Source: Leptasterias polaris (lineage: Eukaryota > Echinodermata > Asteroidea > Forcipulatida > Asteriidae). Taken from it: a DNA stretch of 64,000 nucleotides. The notes beneath the pieces were generated by a model. The model did not search any database. It had not been told where the DNA came from and saw only the letters and a list, made by a program, of their open reading frames with translations. This document shows, in pieces, positions 31,828-44,800 of the stretch; position 1 is the stretch's first letter, and the number at the start of each line of letters is the position of its first letter. A program made the translations under genes and the position numbers. The stretch lies in NCBI GenBank assembly GCA_037783415.1, contig JAZGTN010000231.1:186001-250000 (forward strand), read 5' to 3'.

Positions 31828-34497
31828 TACTATGAAGTTCGATCAGAATGTTGATCCGCTATTGTCTCCACGAACAACTCGTCCGGCGGACAACTCGACT
31901 GGTCGGACAACTCGACGGGTCGGACAACTCGACGGGTCGGACAACTCGACGGGTTGGACAACTCGACGGGTTGTCCGTTCAAACGTAAGACAACTTGACT
32001 TTTGATCAGACAACTCGACGGGTGGATGGTAAATCCGCATGATGTCATGGCAGAAGATTCGAGCAACACAGGCGTGCAGCTGACCGCAAGTGGGGCTGTT
32101 CAGCACGGGGGACGATCATAATATTGTACTGACTGGGCACGCACGGGCGTCCCCAAGGGCTGGGGTGGGCTCGCAGGGGCTCGCAGGGGACACGCAAAGA
32201 TGGTGGGGTTGTCCGGAGATTCACGCGAGGCGCCAGCTGACTGCGAACGGGGCGCGTGCGAAAGGGGCTGGGCGTTCACACAACCTCCTATGACACTGGC
32301 GAGCAATTGGGCAAAGCATGCGACTCGAATAATATGTTTTGTGCGATTCCAATCGATTGGCAGACTATTTAATTTAATATTGGCATCTGTTTAATTATAG
32401 AGCAAGGGTTTGTTTAAGGTGTATTATTAATTTAAACTTATTTATCTTGTTATAACCCTGTATTGTAGTTTTGTGCCAGTGAAAATGTGTAATAAAATCA
32501 ATCTTCGGAACATTCATTCATAAAAACTGTCCAGGTCTAGACAAAAAAATAAAAAATTGTCAATCATCATATATAGATGTGTCTGACTCTATAAAATGAC
32601 CACTTATGTAAAAACCATAATATAGTAAAATCATGTTTACCACCAAGTGATTAAAGGTATGTTATTTCAATGGTGAATTTTTGAATTAAATCTACAGGCA
32701 ACTTTTTTTCCACAACTCGAAAGCCAGAGTATACAGTGCTAAATAACAAAGTCATTGTAAGGGCAAGATGTACATGTAATCAATGCTCCATTCCCGATGC
32801 AACATTCACATTATTGCATGAGCTTTAGAGTTTCTTCAATGGAGTTGGGAGTTAATACGGGGTATCATACCACTGAACCATGCCAATCGCAAAAGATGAA
32901 GCGCTGACCGTGACTGATGCGCAAGTGGAGTGTCATTCACAGAGCTGTCAATCAAGGTGGTGCATTTTACAAAGAACTTCCGCGCCTTTTGATTTACCGA
33001 AATTGTACCTGCTTAAGATGGAAGGGGATACCCCAATGATTCCCGTTTTCAGCTCTTCTCATGATCTTTTGCTGGAATGCCCTTTTTACTACAAATGGAT
33101 GTTTGCATTAAATTATATAAAACCAGATGGAAAACAAAATCAAACAATTGCCTACTATTACTATTACTATTCAGTACATTTATTTCCGTTTAATATTTCC
33201 AAGAAGTGTAAAGTGTGTTGGCATGTACATGTAGTATTATACAAAGGTAACTTTATATTTATTGTGAATTCACTGAGAAAAGGAGAAAAAGTTGGCAACT
33301 TTTCATCAGAGTGTCAAAGTAGGCTTACTATATGTGTCGCCAGCTGTGAGTGGTGGTAAATACATGATGGTGCCATCCAATTTAGCGACACTTCATGACT
33401 AGCAAGGAAATTAAGATAGTGTTTCATCTGGATCATCAATAAATCCAGATCTTGTGGGATGTGATTTGAGCTGTTGCGAGGATGAGTCGGTTGGACTCTG
33501 ATTTAGTTTGGCTCTGATATATTTTTCCTTTATGCTTTAACTTTTCTGTATGAAATAAATGGAGGTTCCATGAAGATCCCCGGCAGTGTTCCATTTCGTT
33601 GTATTAAAGACCGCTGGTTGTTTTGTTTTTTTCATTTTGAAAAGAAGTTTAGCAACTTTTCATCAGAGTGTCAAAGTAGGAGTTTTATTGAATGCTTTCT
33701 TCTACTACATGTAGTTAACACCATGGCAGTCCTTTTGATGTTAACGGAGTTAGCGCGGTATTGTTAGCAGCAACACTTGTCAATTTCAACACAATGACAC
33801 TTAAGTTGAACGCACCTTCATTAATGATAATATTGTCAAATCGGTTCACCAAACGGACACTTTGTTGGTAAAGTGAGTGGCGTCTCCAATCGAAGGACCA
33901 CTATGCAGATTTAAAGACATGGTTTGAAGAATATTCATCACTTAGCTGCCCCGGCCGCCGCACGCACGCAAGGTCGCCAGGCATTTATGATTTAGTAAGA
34001 GAAGTACACAGTGTGCCACTCTCCAGGCCGTGCAATATCCGGCCCAACGGAATACTTGCCCGAGGTTCACGTAAGAACTACAGAATTACAAGATTATACA
34101 GGAAATTCGTGCAAACATTGTCAGTAGCGGAGATCAGCAACAATTCATCCGTCGACTTGTCTTGAAGCTCTGTCGAAATTCACCCGTCGAGTTGTCTGAC
34201 CCGTCGACTTGTCTTGGCGCTCCGTCGAGCTGTCTCACTGTCTCACTGTCTCACTGTCGAGCTGTCTCACTGTCGAGCTGTCTGACCCGTCGAGTTGTCT
34301 GACCCGTCGAGTTGTCCGACCCGTCGAGTTGTCCGAACTGTCGAGTTGTCTGACCCGTTGAGTTGTTCGCCGGACGAGTTGTCTGAACTCCGGAGGGAGG
34401 GTGAGGAATGGTCATAGAATACTCCTAGAAGTTCTAGTATGAGGCTCGTTCCACTATATCGTGGAGACGATAGCGGATCGAACCTCGTTCATACTAT
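31828..34497. mobile_element. Foldback element with inverted arrays of CGACGGGTCGG repeats
   Basis: Outer ends (TACTATGAAGTTCGATC and its inverse near 34,480-34,497) enclose a subterminal array of ACAACTCGACGGGTCGG at 31,875-32,025. A matching inverted array GTCGAGTTGTCTGACCC lies at 34,150-34,385. The middle (32.1-34.1 kb) contains a 159-codon plus frame (32,880-33,359) without recognised domains, and AGCAACTTTTCATCAGAGTG-type duplications at 33,294 and 33,651. No transposase was recognised. Confidence 0.8.
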
Positions 34498-34509
34498 GTG
34501 TTTCTTCCA

Positions 34510-34790
34510 TGCTGCATGATCTGGAGAGTGGAAGTCACTATAAAATGGAGAAGACAAGCCGCCAGCCTGACAATGCTCTTCAAGATACAACACAACCTTG
34601 TACTTTGTAGCCATCAATGCCACCCAATATTTGTCCCAATGATACATGTACCCTCCATCAACAGATCCTTCCACCCATGTAAACTCCTATCACCAGCCAC
34701 ACTCAGCTATATGGAAGCTCCTTCTTTCCCAGAACTGTGAAACTTTGGAACTCTGACTCCCAGGTGTGGTGTTGGCCACCCAAAATTTAG
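34510..34790 (+). mobile_element. LINE ORF2 C-terminal fragment
   Basis: Reads RRQAASLTMLFKIQHNLV, then PSINRSFHPCKLLSPATL and, after a frameshift, FFPRTVKLWNS. This is the usual terminal region of a non-LTR retrotransposon polyprotein. Degraded. Confidence 0.85.
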
Positions 34791-35039
34791 AGGCCTTCAG
34801 GGGAGGAGTAACATCAAGTTTGTAAGCCGCAGCTCAGTTTTTAGAGTTACAGTATGTCTTTGTCTTCAGCACTTTCACTCAGTTCTTCAAGTTTTGTTTT
34901 AAGTTAGCACTTTTGTGTCCGATGTGCACTCCACCAACAATCAAGCACCCTTGGCTTTACGTCCTCACTTAAGGATCCTGCCGAGTTATCAACGTAAACG
35001 TCAATGTAAACGTAGTTCTAGGACTAGGACTCGAGTAGA

Positions 35040-35112
35040 CAACTCTAGTCTAGCTACCACCTCCAGCTAGATCCGACATCCAGCTAGCTCCGACCTCCGG
35101 CTAGCTCTGACC
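35040..35112. repeat. Short tandem array CCAGCTAGCTCCGACCT
   Basis: Four or so ~17-bp units, ending CCGGCTAGCTCTGACC. The same 16 bp occurs in the same orientation at 31,432-31,447, on the other side of the foldback element. Confidence 0.8.
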
Positions 35113-35119
35113 ACTGACT

Positions 35120-36035
35120 TTTAATTTTACAAACAGAGATTGAAGACAAATTTTTTATATTATTATTATTAACATTAAACTGTTTGCACTGGTTCATCAA
35201 TTCATAAAACACTAAACAAAACACACTACCTCCGGCCCAAACCTGAACTGTATTCATTCAATCAATCTACGTACAAATTACAATTAAAAAAGTGAATTAT
35301 GAAAAACAGTCAATAATGCTTCGTATCACTTTAAATTGTTAGTTGTACGAGTAACAAAGGAAACTATATTATTCTGTAGTTGATCCACAAAATCATAGAG
35401 TCTTACTCCATGGTAAAACTAGGCCAAAATTATCGAAAATAGGCAGCTCAAGATTGACCAAAATCCGAGAATGCGCTCAACCCATGCATTTCTATTCTGT
35501 ATTCAGTTTGTTTTGTTATTTGTGCCAGCAATTTACCTTATGTTTCTGTTTCGCCAAGACTCAGGATACACAATCTAGAACCAAAATATCACAGGAATGG
35601 AACAACTGGTGTATAAAGACGTAAACGTAGAGAAATATATCCGAAAAATACTTGTAAATTGCTGAAATTTGTTCTGACGCAATACGTGGCAAACGATGCA
35701 GCCCAACTCACATGTCTTGTTTTCCCTCGACCATGTTGCATGCTCGAAAAGGACGTTTCGAAGCATGGTACCCTAATACATGGAGTGATACCGAATCGTT
35801 TACAGAATACTGGTTTTCAGACCATAAAGATGCTGTTTTGGGGTTAGTCTTGTTTCGAGGCGTTTAGGTCACCATTTGAATCGTAAACTTTTACATTATT
35901 TATGCGGTAGTTGGTTGATAGATAGTCGGGAATTTGATTCTGTATTTGAAAGGCAGACAAGGTGAATCACATTTCATAAAAAGGAGAAAAAACACCTCAA
36001 AACACGAATTCGTGGCAGCGACAACTGAACCTGAC
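35120..36035. other. No gene recognised
   Basis: AT-rich sequence without convincing exons, terminal repeats or tRNA-like heads. Confidence 0.5.
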
Positions 36036-36039
36036 GTGG

Positions 36040-36148
36040 TGTTGGGGTTGGGGTTGGGGTTGGGGTTGGGGTTGGGGTTGGGGTTGGGGGGGGGGGGGTT
36101 GGGGTTGGGGTTGGGGTTGGGGTTGGGGTTGGGGTTGGGGGGGGGGGT
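36040..36148. repeat. (TTGGGG)n hexanucleotide tract
   Basis: About 14 perfect GGGGTT units in two blocks, each ended by a run of ten or so G. Strong G-quadruplex potential on the plus strand. The unit differs from the TTAGGG telomere repeat usual in animals. Confidence 0.97.
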
Positions 36149-36589
36149 GCGGAGGGCGAGGAACAAGTCACTGTATCTTCCTGATACGGTCCGCATGCAA
36201 TGTGGTCTAGCTACGGTATACCCGCATGCAATGTGGTCTTAGCCCGGGCATCCACTCAGTGAAGTTTTACCCATGTCAGTGATTTGTAGTTTATATAATA
36301 AAGCTGCATCTATCCATAATTGCTACTTCTCAATGATCTTTTTTACCCTTTTTACTGTACATATACTTCCATGTAATGTTTTCTACTAATGTTTTTGCTT
36401 TGTGTGATCAAGGCCGGGTCCCCATTTAGTAGAGGGCCTGCGTGCCTCATGTTCGGGTTTCCCCGCCTCTTTTGCACTACGTTGTATTTTGATGTTTGTG
36501 GTGCAATAAAGGTAATACAACTAAAATATATATATATATATTCTTTGAAATTTTGGGTTGTTGAACCATGGTTGAACAAAGAGCAGGAC

Positions 36590-36660
36590 TTATACCTGCT
36601 ACCGAGCTCTAGATCAAAGCACCGATGCTCTACCAACTGACGCTATCAGTGATCTCGCAC
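36590..36660 (-). mobile_element. tRNA-like SINE head (minus)
   Basis: The minus strand reads TAGCGTCAGTTGGTAGAGCA then GCAGGTATAAGTCCTGCTC, resembling A and B boxes. It is followed by a partially inverted GTTGGCAGTCT pair at 36,665-36,710. Confidence 0.6.
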
Positions 36661-36873
36661 TATTGTTGGCAGTCTGGCCCTATGTCGTCAAATAGAGGGA
36701 GACTGCCAACACAATATTCTTATTCTTATTCTTTATTTGGCCATTAAATACACACAAACAGTTAGTAAGTAACAACAAAAATAAATAAATAAATTAGTAA
36801 TAAGCATTAGGGCAAGATAGCTTGATTTATCTAGGACACCGGCACGTTAATCTATTAATCTACCTAGGAGACG

Positions 36874-36900
36874 GGGTGGGGGGGGGGGGGGGGGGGGGGT
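36874..36900. repeat. Poly-G tract (~22 G)
   Basis: GGGGTGGGGG followed by an unbroken G run. Similar long G runs occur at 49,555-49,571 and 51,677-51,694. Confidence 0.95.
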
Positions 36901-37489
36901 AGTCCTACCCGTCATTGAAACATAAGTTAACAAAAAGGTCTTGAATCCAAGACTAATGTATGACAAAATGACACCATGTGACAACCAAGCGGGTTCTCCC
37001 CCTAAACTCGTACGAAGGACCCTGTTGGCGGCCACAACACAAAACACTGTCAAATCCCTAGTCTCGCCGGCCGATTTTTCAAACATTTCTACAGTTATCG
37101 AGAACATTTTAGATAGAAAAAACGAGCAAAACAAACAAACAAAACATTTTGTTTTCAGGTTTTTTATTTTATCTTTTGTTTTGTCTTCTCATTTGTTTGT
37201 TCTCAGCAAAATACATGTCTCCATTTTGTTATTTTTTAACGTCTTGCCACCACCATTTGAAAGACCACAGCTTTACTTCCAACAATAGTTCAGCATTCAG
37301 GTTGGCTCAATGGTTGCTTCCACCTCCTTGACGTCAGTTTAAATTGGATTTTCAGTCCCTACCTTATTGCGTAGGTTTTCCCCTATAATTGGAGTTTTCC
37401 TCTCACATCTAACCCAGTCATTTGTTCATCATCTTCTCTACACTATCTTGAGACCTACGGATCACAGTGCTAGTCACAGCTTTTAATAT

Positions 37490-37800
37490 TGCGTATTCAC
37501 TACACACATTTTCAAGCTAAGTAGGTCTCTTCAAGCACTTTACATGTGTTCATGAGGCCATAACATCTCAACTCCTTTGGAGTATGCAGCACCGGCAGCC
37601 AAATTGGCACACAGGTTACTAATCATCGATCTCTTCACAGCTATAGGTACTCATTTACTCCTGGGTGATGCAATTATAGTTAAGTGTCTTGCCTAAAAAC
37701 ACAAGGGTCATTCATGACGGGGATTCGAACCCACACTTTTGACGACTTGGCCATCACTACTGACGAGTTCGGTGCTCTAAATCGCTCAGCCTCAACAAAA
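37490..37800 (-). mobile_element. SINE, minus strand
   Basis: The plus strand reads TTAAGTGTCTTGCCTAAAAA, GGGGATTCGAACCCACACTT (inverse B box) and GTTCGGTGCTCTAAATCGCT. It is the same broad family as 50.7 and 53.0 kb. Confidence 0.8.
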
Positions 37801-38139
37801 TACAAGGGGCCTTGGTTTCACTACCAAAAAGATACAATAATAGAACCTCAGTTCAGCTCTTTCCATCCCAAAGCATCTGCTCTAAGAATAGTTTCTTTAT
37901 TCAACCCCAAACTCATCCAAAAGCAACAACAGAAACACACCACACAAATGAACTGGACATTTGCCATACAGATTTATTTCAATTTATCAATAACAATTAT
38001 TTTCAAACTAGCAAGTTTCAACTTTACTATAAGAAAACAAAAAGGGAAAAGTAATGAGAATATTCTAGCTTTCCTTTTGTTTCTCATAAGCTCAGGACTT
38101 CCATCCCCTTCAAAATCACAACTTGAAGGTTTCTAAACT

Positions 38140-41100
38140 TTCCATGATGAGACATCAACTACTCGTTCAGAATATAAACAGAAAGCTTCAAGAGTGTAGT
38201 TGAACAGCACCCTCTTGTTTTTTCTATTAAGCCTTACTGAAATTATCACCCTGTATCTTTGTCAATGTACTGTACTTAAAGGGATTTACTAAACAGAAAG
38301 AGCACAACCAAGGTCTCTTTGTAAACCTTTTTTACTCTTCTTTGAGTATTTAATTTGTAATAACAGGTCCCTTTAAATTTCCAATCCAACTGAAATAAGA
38401 CCCACACTTACTTTTAACCTGCCCCCCCCCCCAATTGAAAACAAAACAAAAAGCTTGTTTCAAAGTATTTGAATTAATATACATATTTCATTCATTATTA
38501 AGAAAATGTATTTCCAATAATGTGAAAATGTATTTCATGTTTGGATGACCCCCAAAAAGGTCACGCAGTTGCATTTTGCTGCTCATACGTATGCCAAGAC
38601 TACAATAATAGGACCTAAAAAGCAAACGGATCATACTAGACATTTCCAGAGAGAGAGAAAGAGAGAGATAAAAAATAATAATAATGTTATCATTTGATAA
38701 AAATAAGATAGATATTAATGATGCTTGAAATTCACTTATCTCGTAACAATGTTTCATGTTTCCAATCACACACTGATCTCTGTTTTGTCCATCATGGATG
38801 ATAGATTGTTAACAATCTATTAAAAGTCATAAAGTTATTTAATAGAACTAGAGGGTCTACAAAATCGTGTGAAACAGCCCAGCAAGATGCATTTTTTGTC
38901 ACTTGAGAAAATGGCGTTGACCCATCATATAACACAGGTCACGCACAAGCCCACACAACCACCATTTGTAGTGGACATCTGTATGTTATTTAACAATAGA
39001 GATTTGTGCTCATGGTGTAACAGCGCGGTTCACATGTGTGTAATATTGAGTGCTCCCTCTAGTTCTACTATATAACTCTATGATTAAAAGTATACTATAT
39101 CATTGATTTATGGAAGAGGTACCTGCTTTCTTACCTCAATGAAACTAAAATAAGACCTGGTGATTAGTGAGGTCTTCAAATTCTGTTTCCTTCACTTTGA
39201 CAGTATTCGTCTAAAAGCTATCACTCTAGAGGATATACTGGTATAAACTTTATAATCAGTGAGCTTTCAAATTGAGACTAAACATTCGCTTTCTTAAGCA
39301 ATGACCAATCCTGTACTTTGCCTTTAAGCTCCGCCCCTTTACATTGACCAATCTGAAATGCCAATGCACCTCCCAAATGTTCGAACAAAATCAGAGACTT
39401 TAGTGCAAAATCCGACCAAGCCAACGCCTATAGATAGATCTCCATAGATGCCATTTTTACAGGCAACTTGGGTTCGGACTTGGGACTGCAAGAAGCATTC
39501 TGTTTTTTCCTGCAGCGAAGTGGTTCACCGACCAATCATGCAAGGAATTTGATAGAACTTCCGTGTGCCGTATTTGTTAACATTCTTTTTAACCATCACT
39601 GCCCATTAAGATGGCCGCCTTTACACTGTACAGGAACTGTTTGTTGTGATTGATAAATTATGCATTTTCAGTGTGGCCAGGCGCAATCACGTTTTCAGTG
39701 ATCACTGCAGAGACACACTTTATCCATGGTCCAAGCGAACACCACAGCAAGTTCATACGGTGGGTGGAGCTTAATTGATTGGTCAATAAACAGGTGATAT
39801 CATGATACTGCAACATATCCCCTTTGAATGACATTATGAGGCCAAGGGAGATTTTGTCACAAGAAAAATATGACCTCAGGGAAAAATGCCACTGACCACA
39901 GGTAGGTTTTAGTATAAACTTCTCATAGCTCATGATGCAATGTAGTGTCTTAGGGATTTAAGCCAATGGAATATGCATAATATTCCTGTTAATGTAAATA
40001 AAATCATGTTTTACAATTAAATGCACGTTTGAGTTGATGTAAAACTGTTCTCCAGGTAAATTGTTGCTTTTTTTCAAATGGCTGTGGCTATATAAGCCAG
40101 AAACTTTGTGCATGGTGCCAGACTCTTTTTAACTGGGAGGGATGAATGTGAGATTGTCGATGCAGACACGGTAGTCTTCATGCTAACTTTTAAATTGATC
40201 AGTTGTAAGAGTGATTCTAATATGACCGCCTTCATAAAAATATACTTAATTGTCCAGACGTACGCACTTAATGATGAATGAGTTTTTTATCTGGGCACAT
40301 TCTGCTATGGTTTGCAATGATGTGACCCATGCACAGAGTAACTGCCTTATTACCCCAGCTTTTCTCAAACCAGTTGCTGTAGTCTGGTACCCGTACTGTA
40401 TGAACACACACAAAATAGACACCAGAATGACAACAGTACAAATGATCAAAATAAAGCAAAATTCAGTAATTTACACATTTCGAAGCAAAACAAAATGGAA
40501 GAAAAATTGAGAAAATATTACAGCACCGAAATAAAAGTTTTTACTAAATGGAAGCTTGCTACAAAACTTGGCACTTCTGAAAAAACAACCCATTTTTATT
40601 TGATTATTTCTGTAACATTTGAGTCTTTTAAATAGATGTAATCATATCAACTGGTTGCAAGATTTGTTTGTTTATAACACGGTCACCCACGCAGATACTT
40701 GTCATTTGATTGGTGGAACACACAAAATATGTCATCCATTATTCTGACTTGAATTTATAACCGCAGCGTTCCAAATTGTAATATTGGATAGGCCTGTCCA
40801 ATAGCACTAATTATTGGACTCTTGCTGTCATTTAACCCAAAATTATTAGCCAAATTACTATTCAAATAAGTTTTGTGATATTGTTCAAAACTTGTATAAT
40901 TAATTGTCAAAATAAGTTATGAATTACATTCACAAATATCAAATGACAAGGATCTATGTGCGAGTTATAAAAAATAATAATAATAATTAGGTGCCTTTTA
41001 TAAATACAATGTAGCAGAATATAATCACTCTGTGAATTTTGGCCCATTCTGCTACATTGTACTTATATGCATCCAATATTTGTACACTACTGATTCTCCA

Positions 41101-41756
41101 CTCTGTGGCATATCTTAACAGCAAGGTCCTCAAATAGACCTGAACGATGACAACGCAACCAAACAAATTTTTCAAAAATCAGACGCACGAATAGTTTGAC
41201 GTTTATCCTGAGATTTTCTGTGATGAATTGCGGCAAGATGTTTTCGTGGAATCCAGTTACATAACTTTGTCCAGTCTTGCTAAAATATATTTCAGTTTTT
41301 TTTCGCTTAACAAAATAAATAAAAGGTCAGGCCAGTGGAAACACACCACCATGTTAGGGTTAAAAAAATTGAAGGAGGAAAAACAAAAAGGACCGCTTGT
41401 TGATAAAACCCAGATTTTTAGTTCTGAAAATTGCAAAGCAAATGTCATTAAAAGGTAAAATACTATCCATCAAAAGCTTAACAGAGCCACAGAAATACGT
41501 ACTGTAAGGATTTTTACAGCAAAGAACAAACTCATGTGACCATCAGACAAACAGTTAAGACCATAAATATACCTCAGTTCAGTAATATTCAGTTTAATGT
41601 CACTACGAGACAGACAAGTCATTTTAACAACAGGTACTTGGGATCCCATTGTTCGGTTCTCCCATCACCTGATCAATCACATGCTCAACTAGCAGCCGGC
41701 CGATTGGCTCGGGGGCGTAGTGTCACATGACAAGCACTTTGGTAGATGATTGGCTA
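38140..41756. other. ST7 3' flank and probable 3' UTR
   Basis: No coding exon was recognised. A TTTATT (AATAAA on the transcribed strand) near 40,594 is a possible ST7 polyadenylation signal, but without cDNA this is weak. A 20-bp inverted repeat (ACAATGTAGCAGAAT / ATTCTGCTACATTGT) spans 41,006-41,063. A G/A-rich AGAGAGAGAAAGAGAGAG tract is at 38,649-38,670. Confidence 0.45.
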
Positions 41757-41852
41757 TTAAAGGCGTGTGAGCTGCTGCCACAGGCTTGCAGGCACAATGC
41801 TCTCTATCTTCTCCAGCACGAAGCTGAACGGAGCAGACAGTGAAGACAGGAA
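41757..41852 (-). CDS. ST7: ST7 terminal coding exon with stop
   Basis: A 96-bp exon after GTTTTAG encodes [20 protein letters not shown] then [11 protein letters not shown] and TAA. It matches the FLS.L.APL.FV.EK.ES..P.SLWHQLTR ending of one vertebrate ST7/ST7L isoform. No alternative last exon was identified. Confidence 0.95.
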   Translation of the reverse strand, partial: FLSSLSAPFSFVLEKIESIVPASLWQQLTRL

Positions 41853-44800
41853 CTAAAACAAAAAAGACAGAAAATATTAAACTTAGTGAACAAACTATTT
41901 AATTTTACCATTTACGGTAAAGCTTATTACCAAATGCATTATCAAAGCATTGCAGCAACAAATTCCATAATGGATCAACACCAGGGGTTAATTTCATGAA
42001 GCTGCTTACTGGTAAGCAAATTTGTCTGCTTACTTATTTTAGCAGAACAAAATTGCTTAAGCACAGGCATATTTCACAGGTTAGCAAGAAAATTAGGCAG
42101 CCGGCTTAAGTATTAACCATAAGTCTGCATTGTTACGCCATTTAATTGCTTAATACAGTAGGCCTTTTCCAGTGTTTATGGTTATCAGTGCTGTGAAACA
42201 GAAATCTCACAGTGAGCACAAAATTGGCCACTATGCAGCTCTATCAAATTGGTCCCAAAGCCGCCCAAGGCACAACTTCAGAGCTTCTTCAGCACAAAAA
42301 GGAGCTTAGCAGAACAAACTCATGCTTACATGAATAAAGTTACCAGCCATTACCATTTCCCAACTACTATCTGTAACTGGTATCCTGCTCATTTTTGCTT
42401 AGCAGAAAATTGTTAAGCAACATTTTCTGCTAAAGCAGCTCAATAAAGTTGACCCAGTATGAACTAAACCAACCACCTTCTGGTATGTATTACATTATAA
42501 GAAAATGAGCTTGGTCCCAAACCCCATATTTCTTTCCATTAAACTCCTAAGCTTTGGCACATAGATAAACCTGAAAAAATCTAAGCTCAACAACTTAACA
42601 AACAATACAGGGTATGTGATATTTTGGCTAGTAACCAAGATTTTTCAGTGCTAAGCATTTTTGTGTGCTGGCAGCTTTATGAAATTTGGTCCCGGGTCCA
42701 ATTTTCATGAAGCCTGTGGGCACAAATTTTTTTTGTGTGGAAACACATTTTTTGTGCTGAGTAGAAACAGGCTACCAGCCAAAACTTTACATATAGTTTA
42801 CACTGTTAAGACTGGTGCCCAACTCATTTCTTGGCTAAGCAGAATTTTCTGCTTACCAGCTTTTAAGAAATTGGGCCCAGGCAGAAACGCCTGGTCTAGT
42901 GGGTGTGTTTACTGTACTCACTGCTTTGGCAATAACTCCCATGGGTTCAGGAAACTGGTGTGTAAGAAGGGCCAGAAGCGCGGTGAACGTACAAAGCCCT
43001 GCTGTGAACAGGATGAAGAATGGAAGTTCCTTCTTTGGGTAGACAGATACCTCATGGAAAGCTGACACAACGGGGGGGAAGAACAGGAAATTTCCATGAG
43101 TTTGACGTAAACACAAAGGAAAACAGGAAACTATGGGACAAAAGGTGGGACCTGACATTCAGGGCTAGAAATTTGGCACTGGACCACGGGCCCCGAGGCC
43201 AGTGATGTTAACATCAGGCCAGTTAACTCACAACCGGTGGTGTTGTGTTCTAAAATTGAATAATACCTCATCGTGAAGTATTAAAAATACCCCAAAAACA
43301 TTCAAAGTTGACTAAGTCTTCTGTTGAGCATTGCAGTATACTCACCTAGAAGACAAATGAGATAAATCTTCTCAGTGATTGTTCAAATAAAAACAGTTTT
43401 GACAGTAAACAGTAAGCGTCCCACAAGCCCCTTAAAAGCGATTAAAAGTTTTTAACAAGCGTGTGTGCAGAGCAGTCACTTTTGGTAAGCCAATCGGCAT
43501 TGATTTTCATTGCTTCCCTTCTAGGAGGTAGTAACAAGAGGTATCAATACAGCGTGTTGTACATGGTAGCGAGGCTGGGTATTGCCCCTACTTATCTCAA
43601 GAATTTAGTTCAACGGTACCAGCCAGTCAGAAACTTCTGTTCTAACATCAAATTATCTTGTCTCTTCAAGCCATTGCCATTACACTGTATGGTTCTGGCT
43701 CTTTTCAAGCTTCCACTGTGAAGCTCTGGAATGATAACTAGCTGAACAGATTCAGAATACTGCTCAAAACACATTTGTCTAACTGTAGTTTTCATTGACC
43801 GTTTCCTTTTCTCTAGCCTTCTAGTCCTTCTTGGTTATTTGCTCTATATGAAGCCGGGTTCATACTTTACGTGAAAGCGAATCTGAAGCAAATTACGTGA
43901 CATAAACAATCAGGTACGCGCTGTTTTCCAGTTGTGTGATCCCTGGCTTTATGGCAGTTACAGGTTGAAGGGCTTCTGACAAAGATATTGACAAAATAAG
44001 GAAACTGCCAACATTAGGGCTAGATAGCTTGGTTGGTAGAGCACCAGTATGCTTGTCCTGAGGTTGCAGGTTCAAGTCCTGCTCAAGTAAATGTTTCTTT
44101 GTTCAACCTTAAATTGTTTTCCTATTGTGACATGAGGAAATTTGCTTTGCTTTCGCAATTCTCGTATAGTATGAACCGACTTAAGAGCAATCTTATTATT
44201 TCTATCAACTTATCAAGTTTGTCACTGATCCCGAACTTTGTATATAAGGGGAACAAAATCTTAAAACCAACATACCTGGAAGGAGTTCTCTGTCGACACT
44301 CTCCGTGCAGCTTGGGTAGGGATAGAACAGGTGCCCTTTTTCCAACGGACTGGGTATCATTCTGAAGGTACCCTCCCACGTGCACTGGAGAAGCTGCAGC
44401 GCCCCCTCTACCCTCTTCCAGTGGGGTAAATGGAAGAAGCTGTAGGCGATAGCCTCGCTGTCGCCTCGCTTCAGGATGTGCTCCGGAGGAAGGATGAAGC
44501 TCTTAATCTCCAAGAGATACTGAGGGGGAAATATGGATGAAATGGGTAAATTGCTTTAAAAAAAGGAGAACAAGCTAGTGTGGTAATTTAATTGGTTATT
44601 TGATAATAACACTACTAATAATAATGGACACTTATATAGCCTAGGTATCTGATATGATATGATATTTGGTCATATTTGGTCCTTGGAAGTAACAACATAC
44701 TAACGTACAATGGCTGATATTCATGTACACATGGTGTAGGCTCTAACAGACTTTGCAGGGCTTTTAAAAAAAAAAATCTGATTTTCCAAGGGCGAAAAAA

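Noticed and set aside
32880..33359. 159-codon ORF as a transposase
   Set aside because: No DDE, zinc-finger or helix-turn-helix motif is visible, and its tyrosine run comes from a TAC/TAT simple repeat.
35900..36242. Proline/asparagine-rich and glycine/leucine-rich ORFs
   Set aside because: They are translations of the (TTGGGG)n tract.
44033..44105. Possible functional tRNA gene
   Set aside because: A and B boxes are present, but the stems do not pair cleanly and similar heads occur at 15.1 and 36.6 kb, so it is a SINE head.
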